Shown here in pieces: positions 31,521 through 39,682 of a stretch of 64,000 nucleotides of DNA. Source of the DNA: Paenibacillus sp. PvR098 (lineage in GTDB: Bacteria > Bacillota > Bacilli > Paenibacillales > NBRC-103111); NCBI RefSeq assembly GCF_017833255.1, contig NZ_JAFIBU010000001.1:1302001-1366000 (forward strand), written 5' to 3'. The notes beneath the pieces were generated by a model that saw nothing but the letters and a program-made list of their open reading frames with translations, did not search any database and was not told the DNA's origin. How positions within the stretch are numbered: position 1 is the first letter of the stretch; every line of letters starts with the position of its first letter. The position numbers were made by a program, and so were the translations under genes.

Positions 31521-32954
31521 TTATTTCAAAAACTGCAATACTGATTGTGTCATCTGATTAGCCTGTGTGAGCATAACATGGGATGATTCAAGAACAATTT
31601 TTTTATTAGTTAAATTTAATATCTCTTTTGGTAAGTCTGCATCTCTAATTTGTGATTCTGAAGCTGTAATATTGCTTTTATAATTCGATACATTATTCTT
31701 AATGTGTTCTAATACGTTCTGATAAGCACCAAATTTTACGCGTTCCGATGACACTGTTTCAAGAGCTTTATCTAATTTCTCAATCGCTTCTTGGGCTTTT
31801 CCTATTGGATCAACAAGAATATCATCGATTCCGAGATTTGTCGTGCGAGCATCGAAAAGATGAATTATAAAATCATCTCCACTATTCGGTCCAACTTGAA
31901 GATGAATTGGTTTTAAAGAAGATTCCTCTTGGCCAAAACCAGTGTCAGCAACAATTTGATTTGCTAATCCTGGGGAGATATTTGCTGCTATGTCTGCAGC
32001 TGTTGCAGGAATAAAAATTTGCTTAGCAAAATCATCGTAAGCTGTACTCTGTGAAAAAGAATTTGTAGAAGCCCCTAAATTAAGCCCAAATACATATGAA
32101 TTTATATTGTCCGACTCTAACGCTGATTTAACATCGAGCTCGGTGACAACAGTACTTTCATTATTAGTATCCGTTAACAGAACAAAAATCTTTTTTGAAC
32201 TTGAATCGTATCCTAATGATGATCCTTGAGAGCCGTTAGGTGCATAGTTTATCATATGTTGATAAGGGGTGGACCCGCCCGGTGTAGCAATATGTACATT
32301 TGATAGGTGATTTTGAATCATTGCAACATCACTCGTCAGGGGAAGATTGCGGCCAGAATGAACCGTGCTTACTGTACCTACTCTAACATCTCCGTATGCT
32401 GATAAATTACTTACAAAATCGGATATCCCAGCTGTTACGTGATTTATCTCCTCTTGCATCGTACTCGAATCATCAATAAAGAAAATAATATCTGCTTTTT
32501 GTCCACTTGGTGATCCACTATTTCCTTGAATTACCGGAGGTTGTAACAGTTTAATACTATTGAACTCCGTATTATTCGCTATATCATTAATATTTTGTTT
32601 TATCTGATCAATCTCCATTTGGATTGCTTGTCTATCGTGAGATGTTAAGGTACCGTTTGAAGCTTGAATAGCAAGTTCTCTTAACCTTTGTATCAAAGGA
32701 TTCTGTATTTGTGATAATCCACCTTCAGCTGTATGAATAAGCGAAATTCCATCTTGAATATTCCGTTCAGCTTGCTCCAAACCGCGAATTTGACCTTTCA
32801 TCTTTTCGGAAATACTTAATCCAGCAGAGTCGTCTGCTGCTTGATTAATTCTTAATCCAGAAGATATCCTTTGTGTTGAGTTTAAAACACCTTTATTATT
32901 TGTTTGCTCCCTGTTATATGAATTAAGTGCAGATATGTTGTGATTAATTCTCAT
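31521..32954 (-). CDS. Flagellin with an internal von Willebrand factor A domain
   Basis: A 477-residue chimeric flagellin. Residues 1-138 are a normal flagellin N-domain (MRINHNISALN, RISSGLRINQAADDSAGLSI). Residues about 340-477 are a normal C-domain (EKLDKALETVSSERVKFGAY, SQIRDADLPKEIL, MLTQANQMTQSVLQFL). The hypervariable centre is replaced by a vWA domain (about 153-335) with a near-complete MIDAS metal site: Asp161-x-Ser163-x-Thr165 in FFIDDSSTM, Thr229 in GGSTPY, Asp262 in LLTDTNNES. vWA domains often bind ligands through a metal. The protein should assemble into the filament and display the domain outward (inference). The start follows AGAGGTG; an extended -10 (TGGTATAAT) lies upstream. 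Confidence 0.88.
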   Translation of the reverse strand: MRINHNISALNSYNREQTNNKGVLNSTQRISSGLRINQAADDSAGLSISEKMKGQIRGLEQAERNIQDGISLIHTAEGGLSQIQNPLIQRLRELAIQASNGTLTSHDRQAIQMEIDQIKQNINDIANNTEFNSIKLLQPPVIQGNSGSPSGQKADIIFFIDDSSTMQEEINHVTAGISDFVSNLSAYGDVRVGTVSTVHSGRNLPLTSDVAMIQNHLSNVHIATPGGSTPYQHMINYAPNGSQGSSLGYDSSSKKIFVLLTDTNNESTVVTELDVKSALESDNINSYVFGLNLGASTNSFSQSTAYDDFAKQIFIPATAADIAANISPGLANQIVADTGFGQEESSLKPIHLQVGPNSGDDFIIHLFDARTTNLGIDDILVDPIGKAQEAIEKLDKALETVSSERVKFGAYQNVLEHIKNNVSNYKSNITASESQIRDADLPKEILNLTNKKIVLESSHVMLTQANQMTQSVLQFLK

Positions 32955-33015
32955 TTGAGACACCTCTTATTTAAAATCGCCAAGTATTTATTAAAAATTA
33001 TTGATTTCATCCACC

Positions 33016-33024
33016 ATTATACCA
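33016..33024 (-). promoter_or_regulatory. Extended -10 element upstream of the flagellin
   Basis: TGGTATAAT on the minus strand is a perfect extended -10 box 62 bases before the flagellin start. No good -35 is evident, as extended -10 promoters allow. No convincing sigma-D flagellar promoter was found. Confidence 0.45.
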
Positions 33025-33107
33025 GAAATAGGAACTAAGGTCTTTCTAGTTTTCACTTAAAAATTTCATTCATCTTCTAATGGATGGAATCATGAAATAA
33101 AGAGCGT

Positions 33108-33330
33108 TCAATCGTTGTCAAGGATACTCTTTCTTATCATCGGTGCGATTCTCAGGATATGATTTTTGTCCTTTGGACTCAGCTCCCCCCTCTCCCGTAA
33201 ATACTTAATGTACTGCCGAATAATGACCCGATTGAACACTTTTTTATATCCTCAATATTATACTGCTCCTGCAAATACTTCCCAAATAACTTTAATGTCT
33301 CTTCTTGCCAACGTTTTACCCGATAGGTTT
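33108..33330 (-). pseudogene. Tyrosine recombinase (integrase) core-binding-domain remnant
   Basis: Read on the minus strand, one frame gives YRVKRWQEETLKLFGKYL and QEQYNIEDIKK. After a one-base shift near 33240 the reading continues FNRVIIRQYIKYLRERGELS and stops at 33108. This resembles the SAM-like core-binding domain of phage integrases (a ...IKKYLxERG-type pattern). There is no catalytic domain. Confidence 0.45.
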
Positions 33331-33368
33331 AGAGCATAAGGTTATCCAAATTGTCTCAAAATCAGTTA

Positions 33369-33421
33369 TAAAAAATACCACTCCTTCATTGGTTTTGAGG
33401 AACCAATAAATAAGCGGTATT
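33369..33421 (-). terminator. Stem-loop with T-run downstream of spo0A
   Basis: On the minus strand AATACC pairs with GGTATT and inner TTGGTT pairs with AACCAA; TTTTTT follows. It may act as the present spo0A terminator, inside the inserted element. Confidence 0.45.
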
Positions 33422-33536
33422 AGTTGGATTGCTATTTAGAAGTCTATCGGTATGAAAACGGCTTTTTCAGATATTAGTAGCCAAAATTGTTCTGGCTGTA
33501 ATCCGTTTCCAAATCCCGAAAACCCTTACCAAACGC

Positions 33537-33581
33537 ACTACTCCTTACCCTTTCAAGACACCTTGTGCTCGATTCTGAGCT
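33537..33581. repeat. Right att-like repeat at the spo0A 3' end
   Basis: A 45-bp sequence covering the last 28 coding bases, the stop and 16 bases downstream of spo0A. It is identical to 31281-31325. Confidence 0.8.
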
Positions 33582-34356
33582 TATCCGCCACCATCGCGAT
33601 AAATTCAGAGTTCGTCGGCTTCGCTTTAGAGATGTTAATCGTATAGCCAAACAAATGGCTGATGCTTTCGATATTTCCGCGCGTCCAGGCGACTTCAATC
33701 GCGTGGCGGATGGCACGTTCAACGCGGCTTGGCGTCGTTTTGTATTTCTCGGCAATCGCAGGGTACAATGTTTTCGTGATGGCTCCAAGAATTTCAATAT
33801 TGTTGTACACTATCGTGATGGCTTCACGCAAATATTGATAACCTTTAATATGAGCAGGAACGCCGATTTCGTGAATGATGGTGGTAATATTTGCATCCAA
33901 ATTTTTCGTTTTTGGTAAATGCACGATATTGGCTTTCGCTTGCATCGAAGATGACATCATCGACATCGTTTGGTTAGGACCCACCAATTGGCGAATGCGG
34001 TTTGTCAGGATTTCCATGTCAAATGGCTTTAGTATGTAATAAGATGCACCAAGTTGTACGGCTTTCTGAGTTATGTTCTCCTGGCCGAAAGCAGTGAGCA
34101 TAATAATCTTTGGCTGTGGATTTAAATCCAGCTCACGCAGCTTCTCAAGCACGCCGAGACCATCTAGATGCGGCATAATGATATCGAGGATCAATACATC
34201 TGGAACTTTGGGGCTCTGCTCGATTAAGCGAATAACATCATTGCCATTATAGGCTATGCCTGATACCCTCATATCCTCTTGATCGTCGATAAATTCAGAT
34301 AATAAATTTGTGAATTCACGGTTATCATCCGCTAATAAAACATCAATGGTTTGCAA
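33553..34356 (-). CDS. spo0A: Sporulation master regulator Spo0A
   Basis: A 267-residue response regulator. The receiver domain has the acidic pocket LLADDNREF, the phospho-acceptor Asp in [19 protein letters not shown], and the conserved Lys in YILKPFD. The C-terminal DNA-binding domain is typical ([60 protein letters not shown]). Phosphorylated Spo0A starts sporulation. The start is a TTG at 34356 with AAGGGAGAG upstream. Its 3' end serves as the junction of an inserted element but remains intact. Confidence 0.97.
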   Translation of the reverse strand: MQTIDVLLADDNREFTNLLSEFIDDQEDMRVSGIAYNGNDVIRLIEQSPKVPDVLILDIIMPHLDGLGVLEKLRELDLNPQPKIIMLTAFGQENITQKAVQLGASYYILKPFDMEILTNRIRQLVGPNQTMSMMSSSMQAKANIVHLPKTKNLDANITTIIHEIGVPAHIKGYQYLREAITIVYNNIEILGAITKTLYPAIAEKYKTTPSRVERAIRHAIEVAWTRGNIESISHLFGYTINISKAKPTNSEFIAMVADKLRIEHKVS

Positions 34357-34416
34357 CAGAAAGCTCTCCCTTCATTTGCGACAAGTACGTAAGCATTATT
34401 TACTTAATTATATGAT

Positions 34417-34527
34417 TTCGACACACACTTTAAAATACCTTCTGTCGAATATTATTTTTGTGGATTTTTTATCGATTTTATTTTATAATTAATAATTTAA
34501 TTCATTTTTATACATTATTCGACAAAA
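34417..34527 (-). promoter_or_regulatory. Three Spo0A-box-like sites in the spo0A promoter region
   Basis: The 0A core TGTCGAA occurs at 34417-34423 and 34518-34524 on the minus strand (the latter within TTTTGTCGAA) and at 34444-34450 on the plus strand. B. subtilis spo0A is autoregulated through such boxes with sigma-A and sigma-H promoters, so autoregulation is likely here. Confidence 0.7.
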
Positions 34528-34604
34528 ACACTTTTTTCTTGCCCATATTGTAAATAAAGAAGACTTGATTCCTTTATGCGCCTTCTTGGTTTCCCCGAAA
34601 AAAA

Positions 34605-34627
34605 AGAAGGCGATTAGCTCGCCTTCT
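34605..34627 (-). terminator. spoIVB terminator overlapping its stop codon
   Basis: AGAAGGCGA and TCGCCTTCT form a 9-bp stem around a 5-base loop; the minus strand continues TTTTTTTTC. The last spoIVB codons and its stop lie inside the hairpin. Confidence 0.85.
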
Positions 34628-35960
34628 TCTCTTCCTCTGAACTTCCTGTTGATCTGAGCATAATGCCGGCATCATGTAGCATCCATTCTATGAAACAGCC
34701 GTAGCCGCTTGTCGGATCGTTGACGAATACGTGCGTAACCGCGCCAATGACCTTGCCGTTCTGAACGATCGGGCTTCCGCTCATTCCCTGGACAATCCCG
34801 CCTGTTTTATCCAGAAGGCGGCTATCGGTAATTTTGATGACCATCCCTTTGGTTGCCGGATACTCCTGTTTAGCCACATGCACGACTTCAATATCGAATT
34901 TCTCGACCTTTTGACCTCCGACAACCGTATAGATTTGCGCGGGTCCTTCCTTAACCTCCTCCGCAAAAGCTACGGGAAGCGCCTTGTCACTCATGCTGTG
35001 GGAAGGAGCTCCGTACATTTTTCCAAAAATACCAAATTGGGTATTTTTCTCAATGTTGCCGATCGCCTTGCTCTCTCTGGAGAACTGGGCTCTTTTCTCA
35101 CCAGGCTCGCCGTTTTGACTTTTGGAGATCGAAGTCACATTCGAATGGACAATTTCTCCGTTGCCTACCACAATCGGCGCCTGTGTATCCATGTCGGTTA
35201 TGACATGACCGAGCGCACCATACACGCCTTGATCCGGAGCATAGAAGGTCAGCGTACCGACGCCCGCTGCGGAATCGCGAATATACAGACCGAGCCGGTA
35301 TGCTTTGTCCACCGTATCATAAGCAGGAGTAAGTGGAATTTCCAACGTTTGATTGCTTCGTACAATCGTTAATACAATCGGTTTATTGCTTTCGCCTGCT
35401 GCTTTGACTAGTTCAGCCACCTTGCTGACATCGTTAACGGATTTACCGTTCATTTTGACAATTAAGTCTCCAAGCTGCACTTTCGCTTCTTCGCCCGGCG
35501 ACGTCTTTCTGTCGTCCGCAACGGCCACAAGGTGATGACCGACCACCATTATCCCCGCCGACTTCAGCTTTACGCCTATGGTTTGACCGCCTGGAATGAC
35601 CTTTAGATCGGGAACAACGTTGACCTTTACCGTTTTGAGCGGAATTTTGCCGAATAGCTTCAACTGCATCTCTGCTTGACCAGCTTTATAGGATTGCAAA
35701 GAGATGGGATGATGTAGATCCACTTGTAATGAGTGCTCTGCTGTTCCGTTTACTTTCAAAATTTCCGGATGATTGACGATCACCTGTGCATTCACCGGCA
35801 TGGAGAGCTGTAAATGGGCTTGTTGCCCGGTAAAAAGACGTAGCTCCTCGGGGAATGAGGCAAAGCTTTGGAAAGGGGTGGTTAAGCTACCTAGACAAAC
35901 GAAGAGTACGAGCAGTAATCCAATCAATCTTTTTCTCTGGTTGGAACTCAATTCGCTCAC
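34614..35960 (-). CDS. spoIVB: SpoIVB serine peptidase
   Basis: A 448-residue secreted protease: N-terminal signal/anchor helix (GLLLVLFVCLGSLTTPF), a PDZ domain (VKLKSAGIMVVGHHLV ... GDLIVKMNGKSVNDV), and an S55 catalytic domain with His in VYGALGHVITDMD and Ser in VQGMSGSPIVQNGKVIGAVTHV. Made in the forespore and secreted into the intermembrane space, it activates pro-sigma-K processing. The GTG at 35960 was chosen, after AGAGGAAG; the annotated region could begin at 36002 instead. It lies between recN and spo0A, as in B. subtilis. Confidence 0.95.
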   Translation of the reverse strand: MSELSSNQRKRLIGLLLVLFVCLGSLTTPFQSFASFPEELRLFTGQQAHLQLSMPVNAQVIVNHPEILKVNGTAEHSLQVDLHHPISLQSYKAGQAEMQLKLFGKIPLKTVKVNVVPDLKVIPGGQTIGVKLKSAGIMVVGHHLVAVADDRKTSPGEEAKVQLGDLIVKMNGKSVNDVSKVAELVKAAGESNKPIVLTIVRSNQTLEIPLTPAYDTVDKAYRLGLYIRDSAAGVGTLTFYAPDQGVYGALGHVITDMDTQAPIVVGNGEIVHSNVTSISKSQNGEPGEKRAQFSRESKAIGNIEKNTQFGIFGKMYGAPSHSMSDKALPVAFAEEVKEGPAQIYTVVGGQKVEKFDIEVVHVAKQEYPATKGMVIKITDSRLLDKTGGIVQGMSGSPIVQNGKVIGAVTHVFVNDPTSGYGCFIEWMLHDAGIMLRSTGSSEEEKKAS

Positions 35961-36083
35961 GCTCCCTTGCTTCCTCTGCTCAGCGGCGCCTGTCCTGTAC
36001 ATGAAGAGCAGATATCGCCGATGTGTACCTTTAAGGTAACCCCCGCCCTTTTCTTTTATAACACCAAAATGGTGCCACCCCCG

Positions 36084-37784
36084 TTAGTCCATCCTTGCTT
36101 TCTTATCATTTGCCATCATTAGCATTTCTTGAGCATGCTGGAGAGTCTTCTCTGTGACCTCTACTCCACCCAGCATTCTCGCCAGCTCATGAACGCGCTC
36201 GTCCGTACTCAAGTCATCGATATTGGTATATGTACGGTCGCCGTCCGTCGTTTTGTGTATGCGGTAATGCGCATCTGCCATACAAGCCACCTGCGGCAAA
36301 TGCGTGATCGAGAATACTTGGCAGCTCAGCGACAACCTGGACATTTTCTCTGCGATCGCCTGTGCCGCTCGTCCGCTAACGCCGGTATCCACTTCGTCAA
36401 AAACGAGTACTGGAATTTGGTCTACGCGGGCGAATATCGATTTCAACGCTAGCATAACCCTGGAGATTTCACCGCCTGATGCGATTTTGCTTAAAGATCG
36501 AAGCGGCTCCCCCGGATTGGCCGATATGAGGAATTCAACTTGGTCGGCACCGTCTCTGGTTAGCTTCCTGCCATCAGTCGATACGAAATTCACTTGAAAC
36601 TGCGTTCTCTCCATATGAAGATCACGAAGCTCCGCAACGATCTCTGCTGCAAGCCGATCAGCCACGCTTTTTCTCAGGCCAGTAAGATCGTCCGCTATCC
36701 GCTGGAGAGCTGCAAGTGCGACTTGCTCTTGCTTCTCTAACTGGAGGAGCTTCTCATCCTTATTCTCGATCATATCGAGCTCTTGTTCGATTTTCTCGCC
36801 ATAAGCCAAAATATCGGATACCGTATCTCCATATTTTCTCCTTAGGGAAGAGATCGTATCCATCCTTTGCTCGATAAAATCAAGTCGGGAAGGATTAAAT
36901 TCAATCTCGTCCCGGTAATCCCTAATTTGATAAGTCGCATCCTCAAGCTGATAATATGCGCTCTGTACCTGTTCCGTCAACGCCTGCAGTTTGGATGGAT
37001 CAAGCACAGCTATATCCTGTAGCTTCTGCATGGCACGACGTACCGCATCAAGTCCCTTGTTCCCATCATAAAGCTGGTCATAAGCATCTGCCGCACTTGA
37101 ATATAGCTTCTCGGCATTCCCCAGCTTTTGCTTCTCCTCTGCCAGAGCCTCGTCTTCTCCCGGCTTTAACTGGGCGGAGTGGATCTCTTCCACCTGAAAA
37201 CGGTACAGGTCGATCATTTGTAAATTTTGTTTGCTCGTATCCTGAAGCTCTCTGACCTGCTTGCGAATCGTTTGATAAGCATCATAAGCTTCTTGATATG
37301 CCCGCTTGGCAGGAGTAATTTCCGCTTCTCCGAACAAATCAAGCCAGCGGAGATGCTCCTCCACCTTAAACAGGGATTGATGCTCATGCTGCCCGTGAAT
37401 GTTAACGAGCCATTCCCCGACTTCCTTGAGCATGGCCCGGTTAACGAGCTGACCGTTAATGCGGCTTGTGCTTTTGCCTTGAGCCGTTATTTCTCTTCGT
37501 ATGATAAGATGCTCTTCCGGGCTTCCTTCTATTCCCAACCGGTCCAAAACAGACCAAACCGGATGGTCCGCCCCTATCCCGAACATCGCTTCGATTGATG
37601 CTTTGTTACTCCCATAGCGCACCAGGTCAGAAGAGCTTCTTCCGCCCGCTATCAAGCTGAGCGCATCGATAATAATCGATTTTCCCGCACCCGTTTCCCC
37701 CGTCAATACATGAAAACCGCTTTTGCAGTGCAATTCTACGTGTTCAATCACCGCCAATTGGCGTATCGACATTTCCAGCAGCAT
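36084..37784 (-). CDS. recN: DNA repair protein RecN
   Basis: A 566-residue SMC-like ATPase: Walker A (GFHVLTGETGAGKSIIIDAL), central coiled coil, signature LSKIASGGEISRVMLALK, and Walker B VLVFDEVDTGVSGRAAQAIAEK. It acts early at double-strand breaks. The ATG at 37784 (MLLEMSIRQLAVIEHVEL) follows AGAGGTG and matches the family start. It is 20 bases after argR. Confidence 0.96.
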   Translation of the reverse strand: MLLEMSIRQLAVIEHVELHCKSGFHVLTGETGAGKSIIIDALSLIAGGRSSSDLVRYGSNKASIEAMFGIGADHPVWSVLDRLGIEGSPEEHLIIRREITAQGKSTSRINGQLVNRAMLKEVGEWLVNIHGQHEHQSLFKVEEHLRWLDLFGEAEITPAKRAYQEAYDAYQTIRKQVRELQDTSKQNLQMIDLYRFQVEEIHSAQLKPGEDEALAEEKQKLGNAEKLYSSAADAYDQLYDGNKGLDAVRRAMQKLQDIAVLDPSKLQALTEQVQSAYYQLEDATYQIRDYRDEIEFNPSRLDFIEQRMDTISSLRRKYGDTVSDILAYGEKIEQELDMIENKDEKLLQLEKQEQVALAALQRIADDLTGLRKSVADRLAAEIVAELRDLHMERTQFQVNFVSTDGRKLTRDGADQVEFLISANPGEPLRSLSKIASGGEISRVMLALKSIFARVDQIPVLVFDEVDTGVSGRAAQAIAEKMSRLSLSCQVFSITHLPQVACMADAHYRIHKTTDGDRTYTNIDDLSTDERVHELARMLGGVEVTEKTLQHAQEMLMMANDKKARMD

Positions 37785-37804
37785 GGTTCGCACCTCTTTT
37801 AGCT

Positions 37805-38254
37805 TCAGCTGAGCATTCCAAGAATTTGATTTACAACATGCACGCTTTGATCTTTTGAGCGGCATATAATCAATATGGTATCATCGCCACAAATGGTACC
37901 CATTATTTCATTCCACTCCAGGCTGTCGATTAATGCTCCAATGGCATTAGCCGTGCCCGGCAGGCTCTTGAGAACAACCAGATTATCCGTATAATCAATA
38001 TGTACAAAATGATCATTGAGCGACCTCCGAAGCCTCTGCATCGGATTGTAGCGCTGATCGGCAGGCATTGAATATTTATATCTTCCATCATCCAAAGGTA
38101 CCTTCACTAAATGCAATTCTTTAATGTCTCTGGAGATTGTAGCTTGCGTCACGTGAAAGCCTGCTGCTCGGAGCTGCTCCACCAAGTCATCCTGGGTTTC
38201 AATTTCGTTATTTGTAATGATTTCACGGATCTTGATATGTCGTTGGCCTTTCAT
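37805..38254 (-). CDS. argR: Arginine repressor/activator ArgR (AhrC)
   Basis: A 149-residue ArgR protein, the same length as B. subtilis AhrC. The N-terminal winged helix has [32 protein letters not shown]; the C-terminal hexamerisation and arginine-binding domain contains [15 protein letters not shown] and [14 protein letters not shown]. It controls arginine synthesis and breakdown. GGGAGGATACC precedes the ATG at 38254. Confidence 0.95.
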   Translation of the reverse strand: MKGQRHIKIREIITNNEIETQDDLVEQLRAAGFHVTQATISRDIKELHLVKVPLDDGRYKYSMPADQRYNPMQRLRRSLNDHFVHIDYTDNLVVLKSLPGTANAIGALIDSLEWNEIMGTICGDDTILIICRSKDQSVHVVNQILGMLS

Positions 38255-38285
38255 GGTATCCTCCCTGCTACGTATGGGTCCAGCA

Positions 38286-38753
38286 TTATTCATCGTATAA
38301 CTGCACATCAAACACAAAACAATGAACCATTCGCTGCTGCAAGTCCACATATAATACTCCAGCCGTGTTTGGATACACAAGCTGGTACACCAGCAGCCTT
38401 TCTCGTATCGAGCTTCCTGTCCACGCCACCGGCTTCCGGTCCTTTGCCAGTTTGACAGCATAGTTCAGACCATTCTTCGAGGCCATATAATCAATAAACA
38501 ACCGGCTTTGCAGCAGTTCTTCATCACTCACCGAGATGTCAATGGGAATGCGTCTTTTGCCGCAAAGCACTTCATAGCCGTGTTCCTCCAGCAAACGGGA
38601 TGCTTCATCGTCAGGCGCTTCATCGCCCGTTCGAAGCTCGAAAGGCAATGCTTGCTCCACCGTCTCCCGCATTTTGCTCCTTATGTAATAGAAAGCCCAT
38701 ATGCCGAGCGCCGCCACAATCAGCACAATGACCGTTCCGTCACCGCTTTGCAT
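38286..38753 (-). CDS. Hypothetical membrane-anchored protein
   Basis: A 155-residue protein: N-terminal membrane helix ([18 protein letters not shown]), then a soluble domain with [20 protein letters not shown] and [24 protein letters not shown] do not recognise the family. The ATG at 38753 lies 8 bases after GAGG. It is placed between tlyA and argR. Confidence 0.6.
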   Translation of the reverse strand: MQSGDGTVIVLIVAALGIWAFYYIRSKMRETVEQALPFELRTGDEAPDDEASRLLEEHGYEVLCGKRRIPIDISVSDEELLQSRLFIDYMASKNGLNYAVKLAKDRKPVAWTGSSIRERLLVYQLVYPNTAGVLYVDLQQRMVHCFVFDVQLYDE

Positions 38754-38813
38754 CGAATTCACCTCGAATTAGTATTCGAGAAACCGTCTCCATTATCCTC
38801 CAAAAAAACAAAA

Positions 38814-38833
38814 ACTCATCCGTTAAGATGAGC
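38814..38833 (-). terminator. tlyA terminator
   Basis: AGCTCATC and GATGAGTT form a 7-bp core stem around a 6-base loop overlapping the tlyA stop; TTTTGTTTTTTT follows on the minus strand. Confidence 0.8.
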
Positions 38834-39665
38834 TCTGCATGCTTTGCGACTCTTCAACAACCTCGCGAATCCGCCGTTCCAGCTCGGAACCGGACCATCC
38901 GGGCTCGTTCGTATAGGATTGGGTCAAATACGCTAAAAACTCGATGTTCCCTTCTCCACCCTTAATCGGGGAGTAGGTTACACCCTTTACCGCAAATCCG
39001 ATCTCTTGCGCAAATTGAAGCACCGTTTGCAGCACTTCCCTGTGTGTTTCCGGCTCCCGAACCACACCGGATTTGCCTACCTTTTCTCTGCCTGCCTCGA
39101 ACTGAGGCTTCACCAAAGCCACCACTTGCCCCGATGGAGATAATAGTTTTTTTAACGGAGGCAATATTAGCTTTAGGGAAATGAACGATACGTCGATACT
39201 GGCAAAAGAAGGCTGTGGACCCTTCAGAACTTCCGGCTGCATGTAACGGAAATTAGTCCGTTCCATTACGCTGACGCGAGGGTCCTTACGTAATGACCAG
39301 TCCAGTTGATTGTAGCCTACATCGACGGCATATACGTGAGCCGCGCCATTCTGAAGGGCGCAATCCGTAAAACCGCCTGTTGACGCGCCGATATCCAGCA
39401 TGATGACACCTTGGAGATCAATGCCGAAAGTACAGAGCGCTTTCTCCAGCTTCAGCCCACCGCGGCTTACGTAAGGATGTACCGCACCCTTCACCACAAT
39501 CTTGGAAGCGCGCGGTATTTTGGTGCCGGCTTTATCTACCGGTTCATCGTCCACAAGGACCAGACCGGCCATAATTGCCGATTTCGCTTTTTCTCTCGTT
39601 TCATATAAACCAAGCTCGACTAGCAAAAGGTCGAGCCGTTCTTTATCCGCTTTGTCTGCTGCCAT
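38823..39665 (-). CDS. tlyA: TlyA family RNA methyltransferase
   Basis: A 280-residue protein (B. subtilis YqxC is 281): N-terminal S4 RNA-binding domain (ERLDLLLVELGLYETREKAKSAIMAG) and an FtsJ-like methyltransferase domain with the SAM motif LDIGASTGGFTDCALQNGA. TlyA methylates ribosomal RNA in other bacteria; the exact target here is unknown. The ATG at 39665 has AAGGAG 6 bases upstream. It ends the dxs transcript. Confidence 0.92.
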   Translation of the reverse strand: MAADKADKERLDLLLVELGLYETREKAKSAIMAGLVLVDDEPVDKAGTKIPRASKIVVKGAVHPYVSRGGLKLEKALCTFGIDLQGVIMLDIGASTGGFTDCALQNGAAHVYAVDVGYNQLDWSLRKDPRVSVMERTNFRYMQPEVLKGPQPSFASIDVSFISLKLILPPLKKLLSPSGQVVALVKPQFEAGREKVGKSGVVREPETHREVLQTVLQFAQEIGFAVKGVTYSPIKGGEGNIEFLAYLTQSYTNEPGWSGSELERRIREVVEESQSMQSSS

Positions 39666-39682
39666 GAATAGCTCCTTCATGC

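Larger units (their letters stand above)
32955..33552. other. Non-coding stretch between the flagellin and spo0A
   Basis: It contains, on the minus strand, an extended -10 element TGGTATAAT (33016-33024) for the flagellin, an integrase remnant (33108-33330) and a stem-loop near 33370-33421. The remaining sequence (33422-33536) shows nothing recognisable. Confidence 0.6.
31281..33581. mobile_element. Integrative-element remnant inserted at the spo0A 3' end
   Basis: Perfect 45-bp direct repeats (31281-31325 and 33537-33581) bound about 2.3 kb. The right copy is the true spo0A end (28 coding bases, the stop and 16 bases beyond). The left copy continues into another spo0A-like stretch. Between them lie the vWA-flagellin gene and a decayed tyrosine-recombinase fragment, all more AT-rich than the surrounding genes. 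Elements that use a gene's 3' end as attachment site leave this pattern. The small size and broken integrase indicate a remnant. Confidence 0.65.

Noticed and set aside
32964-33015. Sigma-D flagellar promoter before the flagellin
   Set aside because: GGCGATTT loosely resembles the sigma-D -10, but no TAAA element sits at the proper distance; only an extended sigma-A -10 is convincing.
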